In this document: piece by piece, positions 60,594-64,000 of the stretch
Position numbering within the stretch: position 1 is the stretch's first letter
Layout of the letters: every line of letters begins with the position of its first letter
DNA from: an uncultured Eubacterium sp.
GTDB taxonomy: Bacteria > Bacillota > Clostridia > Lachnospirales > CAG-274
Reading direction: 5' to 3'
DNA length: 64,000 nucleotides
Assembly (NCBI GenBank): GCA_900551755.1
Contig: URXK01000001.1
Coordinates: 310,001 to 374,000, forward strand
Notes under the pieces: model-generated
Told to the model about the DNA's origin: nothing
Databases searched by the model: none
The model's input: only the letters and a program-made list of their open reading frames with translations
Translations under genes and position numbers: made by a program

Positions 60594-61178
60594 TTAGCTT
60601 AATTTCTCATTATTTTTTATAGAGTGATAAACCTTAGCAATAGGCAAACCTACAATAGTATAATAGTCCCCGTCAATTTTATCAACAAGTATTGCACCAA
60701 GACCCTGTATACCATAAGCACCAGCCTTATCCATAGGTTCCCAGCTATCAACATAGCTTATTATAGTATCCTGTGAAAGCTCTCTAAAATAAACATCAGC
60801 ACAATCAGCAAAATTTTCAATAAAAACTCTACCAGCCACATAATAATAAAGAGTAACACCGGTATAAACTTGATGCTTTTTACCAGATAGTTCACTTAAC
60901 ATTCTAATGGCATCATTTCTATCCTTTGGCTTACCAAGAATTTCATTATCTATTGCCACAATAGTATCTGCTGCCACAACTACAGTATCTTTTTCAGGCA
61001 TTTCTTTGTCAAATACAGCATCAGCTTTTCTAAGTGAAAGCTCCATAACTATTTCAGATGGTGTCATACCCTCATCATAGCTTTCGTCAGTATTGCAAGT
61101 TGAAACCTTAAAATCAAAGCCTACCTGTTTCATTAATTCAGAGCGTCTAGGTGAACCAGAAGCTAATATAATATCCAT
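60594..61178 (-). CDS. maf: Maf-family nucleoside triphosphate pyrophosphatase
   Basis: Maf proteins hydrolyse non-standard or modified nucleoside triphosphates and so keep them out of nucleic acids; overexpression blocks septum formation. The 194-residue protein begins MDIILASGSPRRSELM, the family start with its SGSPRR loop, and has VVVAADTIVAIDNEILGKP and MDKAGAYGIQG. The start is the ATG at 61178, eight bases after AGGAGG; the TTG at 61181 is a worse fit. It follows the DUF4321 gene by 12 bases in the same operon. Confidence 0.95.
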   Translation of the reverse strand: MDIILASGSPRRSELMKQVGFDFKVSTCNTDESYDEGMTPSEIVMELSLRKADAVFDKEMPEKDTVVVAADTIVAIDNEILGKPKDRNDAIRMLSELSGKKHQVYTGVTLYYYVAGRVFIENFADCADVYFRELSQDTIISYVDSWEPMDKAGAYGIQGLGAILVDKIDGDYYTIVGLPIAKVYHSIKNNEKLS

Positions 61179-61190
61179 CAAAATTTCCTC

Positions 61191-61448
61191 CTAAAAGAAT
61201 TTCTTGTATATAACGCCAGCAATAAGCATACCAATAATGCCAGCAATAGTAAAGCTAATATGAAAGCCAAACTGAACATAAATAAAATCAAGATTAATAG
61301 TTAAAGGCTGTGTAAGCCCAATAGTTTTGCCATAATTAAGCCAGTTAAGCCAATCTGGAGCTTTTGCAGTAAGTGTGCCTAAAAAACTGCCTATGATTAA
61401 GCCAGATATTAAAACAAGCAAAAATACAACATTTGATTTATTTTTCAT
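61191..61448 (-). CDS. DUF4321 small membrane protein
   Basis: The 85-residue protein has two membrane helices (FLLVLISGLIIGSFLGTLTA and SFTIAGIIGMLIAGVIYKKFF, given in part) joined by a loop with PLTINLDFIYVQFGF, the DUF4321 signature. Genes of this family often precede maf in Clostridia, as here. Function is unknown. RBS AAAGGAC. Confidence 0.9.
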   Translation of the reverse strand: MKNKSNVVFLLVLISGLIIGSFLGTLTAKAPDWLNWLNYGKTIGLTQPLTINLDFIYVQFGFHISFTIAGIIGMLIAGVIYKKFF

Positions 61449-61478
61449 AAGTATCGTCCTTTCTATTGTATAAACTAT

Positions 61479-61507
61479 ATTTTAATAGAAAAGATAATTC
61501 TTTTCAA
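61479..61507 (-). promoter_or_regulatory. Promoter of the DUF4321-maf operon
   Basis: On the minus strand TTGAAA (61502-61507), 17 bases, TAAAAT (61479-61484). Confidence 0.65.
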
Positions 61508-61577
61508 GTCTTTTGTTGAATTATGTTAAGATATAATTTATAATAGATAATGCAGATTATTTTTATAGGAGAAGATT

Positions 61578-63017
61578 ATGTTATTTAATTCCCTTGATTT
61601 TGTTTTATTTTTTATTGTAGTTGTTTTTCTTCACTATACCTTACCTCACAAATTAAGATGGATTATGCTTTTAATAGCAAGCTGTATTTTTTATATGTGC
61701 TGGCGACCTGAGCTAATTATTCTTATTTTGTTTTCAACATTTTTGAATTGGGGTGTATCACTTTTAATAGACAAGCATAGAAATAAGGGCAAAAAGCTCC
61801 TTATATTTAGCTTAATAGTTAATTTTGGCTTGCTTTTTATATTTAAGTATATGATGTTTATTAATCATACTTTTATGGATATTTATAACTACTTTGGCTG
61901 GCATTATCCTATTAATGATTTTAATATTATTTTGCCAATGGGTATATCTTTTTACACTTTTCAAGCTGCTAGTTATACTATTGATATTTACAGAAATGAA
62001 TATGCTCCAGAAAAAAATTACTTTAAATTTACTCTTTTTGTAACATTTTTCCCTCAGCTTGTTGCTGGACCTATTGAAAGAGCTGATAGACTTTTAAATC
62101 AGCTTTTTACTAAAAAAAGGTTCAATGTCAATAACTTTGCTGAAGGCTTTAAGCTAATGATAATGGGTTATTTTAAAAAAATAGTTATTGCTGACAGAGC
62201 TTCTGTTTTGGTTGATACTGTTTTTAATAATCCAACAGAACATAGTGGTCTTTCTTTTATTTTGGCTAGTTTGTTTTTTACATTTCAGATTTACGGTGAT
62301 TTTAGTGGTTACACAGACATAGCTAGAGGCTGTGGCAGAATACTAGGAATTGATTTAATGTATAACTTTGACAGACCTTATTTTTCTAAAAGTATTAAGG
62401 AGTTTTGGAGAAGGTGGCATATTTCACTTTCAAGTTGGTTAAGAGATTATGTATATATTCCTTTAGGTGGCAGTCACTGTTCAAGACTAAGAAAATACTT
62501 TAATATAATGGTTACATTTTTAGCAAGTGGCTTGTGGCACGGGGCAAACTGGACTTATGTTTTCTGGGGTGGACTTCACGGCTTGTATCAAATTGTGGGT
62601 GATGTTAAAAACTTGATTTTGCCTAAGTGGGATAACTGCTTTATTAATTTATTTAGAGTGATTATTACATTTATTTTAGTTGTTTTTGCTTGGATTTTCT
62701 TTAGAGCTAATACAATAAGTGATGGCTTTTATATTGTGGCACATCTTTTTGATGATATTGGCAATATAACTAATATGCAGTATATTTATGAACTTTTAAA
62801 TAATATGGGATTGCAGCTTTTTGAAATTATATTGGTAGTTTGTGCTATTTGTTTCCTTATTTTTAGTGAGGTTATAAGTTACAAAATGGATATTCATTTA
62901 CTTATGAATAAAGCTCCTTTAGTTGTTAGATTTGTATATTATTATATTCTTGTTATTATTATTTTTGGAATGGGGGTGTTCTCTGGTGGAGGACAATTTA
63001 TATACTTCCAGTTTTAA
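61578..63017 (+). CDS. MBOAT-family O-acyltransferase (AlgI/DltB-like)
   Basis: The 479-residue membrane enzyme has about 11 hydrophobic segments. The family pattern is clear: MLFNSLDFVLFFIVVVFLHY, ILPMGISFYTFQAASYTID, FFPQLVAGPIERADRL, FWRRWHISLSSWLRDYVYIPL and ASGLWHGANWTYVFWG with the conserved His 321. Such proteins pass acyl groups across the membrane to a partner that modifies a surface polymer. The AlgI type with an SGNH partner is the likely class. RBS AGGAGA. It overlaps the next gene by 32 bases. Confidence 0.95.
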   Translation: MLFNSLDFVLFFIVVVFLHYTLPHKLRWIMLLIASCIFYMCWRPELIILILFSTFLNWGVSLLIDKHRNKGKKLLIFSLIVNFGLLFIFKYMMFINHTFMDIYNYFGWHYPINDFNIILPMGISFYTFQAASYTIDIYRNEYAPEKNYFKFTLFVTFFPQLVAGPIERADRLLNQLFTKKRFNVNNFAEGFKLMIMGYFKKIVIADRASVLVDTVFNNPTEHSGLSFILASLFFTFQIYGDFSGYTDIARGCGRILGIDLMYNFDRPYFSKSIKEFWRRWHISLSSWLRDYVYIPLGGSHCSRLRKYFNIMVTFLASGLWHGANWTYVFWGGLHGLYQIVGDVKNLILPKWDNCFINLFRVIITFILVVFAWIFFRANTISDGFYIVAHLFDDIGNITNMQYIYELLNNMGLQLFEIILVVCAICFLIFSEVISYKMDIHLLMNKAPLVVRFVYYYILVIIIFGMGVFSGGGQFIYFQF

Positions 63018-64000
63018 ACAAATTGTGATTTTTGTTATTAAAATTGCTGTTTTTGTGGCTTGTGTTTTGCCAGTTATTTATTTCTTAGGCAACAAATATT
63101 CTGTTGCTTCAACTGAAAACAAAATAAATAGCTATAATGAAAGTAGATGGAATGAGTTTTATCAACAGCCGAGAAATACTATTGATATGGTGTTTTTAGG
63201 TTCTTCTCATTCTTACTGTACATTTGACCCTTTAATTGTAGATAGTGGCTTAGGTACAAATAGCTATCAAATGGGTATGCCTTTACAGCATTTAGACTCA
63301 ACTTATTATACATTGAGAGAGGTGCTTAATTATCAAAGTCCTAAAGATGTAGTTCTTGAGGTTTATTGGGATATGCTTGATGATGATTTTGAGCTTACTC
63401 AAGCTGGTTATTTATTTCAAGTAATGAAAAATAAGGACCTTGAAAAGGAATATATTAAGACAGTATTCCCTTTAAGTGAAAAGGTAAAGTATAATGTAAA
63501 TATATTTAGATACCAGGCAGATTATTTTGCTTATAGAAATACTAAACTTAAGGAAAAGCTAGAAAATAACTATGGCTTTTTTACTCCAGCAAGGGCAAAG
63601 CAGGAGGGTATAGAAAAATATCGGTCTAAAGGCTATACATATTGTAATTACAATATGTTGCCAGATGAATTTGACAAAACTAATCAGTTTAAAAACACTG
63701 ACGGCAAAGTGTGGAAAGCTAGTTCATCACAGCTTAAGTACCTTAATAAAATAATTGAGCTTTGTAATGAAAAGGGTATTAGGCTTACTTTTGTTACAGC
63801 TCCTGTTGCAAATGTTTCTCTTGATTATATTCAAAATTATGATTATATTCATAACTATGTTGAGGATATAGCTAATAAAAATGGTATAAAATATCTTGAT
63901 TATAATATTGTAAATAAGGATAAAACTCTTTTTGAAAATAATAATTTTAGAGATGACGCCCACTTAAATCATAGTGGTGTTGAAATTGCTGATAAATATT
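62986..64000 (+). CDS. SGNH-hydrolase-like partner of the MBOAT protein, cut by window edge
   Basis: The frame is open from a GTG at 62986 to the window edge (338 codons), so no stop is seen. After MEDNLYTSSFKQ comes one membrane helix (IVIFVIKIAVFVACVLPVIYF), then an outer domain. The SGNH motifs are visible: FLGSSHSYCTFDP with the likely nucleophile Ser 74, and DDAHLNHSGV with Asp 323 and His 326. It should transfer or remove acyl groups on a surface polymer with the MBOAT partner. GGGGG lies eight bases before the GTG, and the overlap suggests coupling. Confidence 0.85.
   Translation, partial: MEDNLYTSSFKQIVIFVIKIAVFVACVLPVIYFLGNKYSVASTENKINSYNESRWNEFYQQPRNTIDMVFLGSSHSYCTFDPLIVDSGLGTNSYQMGMPLQHLDSTYYTLREVLNYQSPKDVVLEVYWDMLDDDFELTQAGYLFQVMKNKDLEKEYIKTVFPLSEKVKYNVNIFRYQADYFAYRNTKLKEKLENNYGFFTPARAKQEGIEKYRSKGYTYCNYNMLPDEFDKTNQFKNTDGKVWKASSSQLKYLNKIIELCNEKGIRLTFVTAPVANVSLDYIQNYDYIHNYVEDIANKNGIKYLDYNIVNKDKTLFENNNFRDDAHLNHSGVEIADKY

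Noticed and set aside
1..64000. tRNA, rRNA, insertion sequence or prophage genes
   Set aside because: No cloverleaf with CCA-type context, no rRNA core sequence and no transposase, integrase or phage structural protein was recognised on either strand.

Overview
The window comes from a low-GC, anaerobic Firmicute. Pyruvate:ferredoxin oxidoreductase, the RimP-NusA-YlxR-YlxQ-IF2 order, strong AGGAGG ribosome sites with some TTG starts, S-layer-homology proteins, plant-polysaccharide enzymes and a type II-A CRISPR system all fit Clostridia. A gut or rumen Lachnospiraceae-like organism is my inference. I see no rRNA, tRNA, transposase, integrase or phage gene; the window is chromosomal core with accessory inserts.

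Layout. 1-8.4 kb: the start of an AzlC-like permease gene (cut by the window edge), the large pyruvate:ferredoxin oxidoreductase gene, and small or uncharacterised genes (a 500-residue orphan, an S-layer-domain lipoprotein, a tautomerase, a Ser/Tyr-rich membrane protein, a CBS-ACT regulator). 8.6-12.7 kb: transketolase, an HD phosphohydrolase, a divergent ArgB-like kinase with altered glycine loops, a cupin and an overlooked 54-residue Cys protein. 12.8-24.5 kb: the translation and RNA operon rimP-nusA-ylxR-ylxQ-infB-rbfA-nrnA-truB-ribF, a coupled acyltransferase, then rpsO and pnp, with structured leaders ahead of rimP, rpsO and pnp.

24.5-31.7 kb: a complete type II-A CRISPR-Cas locus. A tracrRNA on the minus strand lies just upstream of cas9, followed by cas9-cas1-cas2-csn2, a leader ending in ATTTGAG, and 14 repeats with 13 spacers. 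The tracrRNA promoter overlaps the region just before the cas9 start codon and faces the cas9 promoter, so the cas9 mRNA leader would be antisense to the whole tracrRNA. The Cas9 C-terminus lacks the Arg pair that reads NGG in S. pyogenes Cas9, so a different PAM is expected.

31.8-41.8 kb: DUF378 protein, a sugar ABC importer without its ATPase, an intracellular GH28 pectin enzyme, a large membrane protein, DUF1292, a HIT protein and cardiolipin synthase. 41.8-52.8 kb: a two-component system, the pdxR/pdxST vitamin B6 locus, the pstSCAB-phoU phosphate operon and a TetR regulator. 52.9-64 kb: an RND-type efflux pair (unusual in a monoderm), an S-layer-anchored GH5 endoglucanase, a truncated aldo/keto reductase still carrying a MerR-type promoter, a cluster of palindromic intergenic repeats, maf with a DUF4321 gene, and an MBOAT/SGNH O-acetylation pair running off the right edge.
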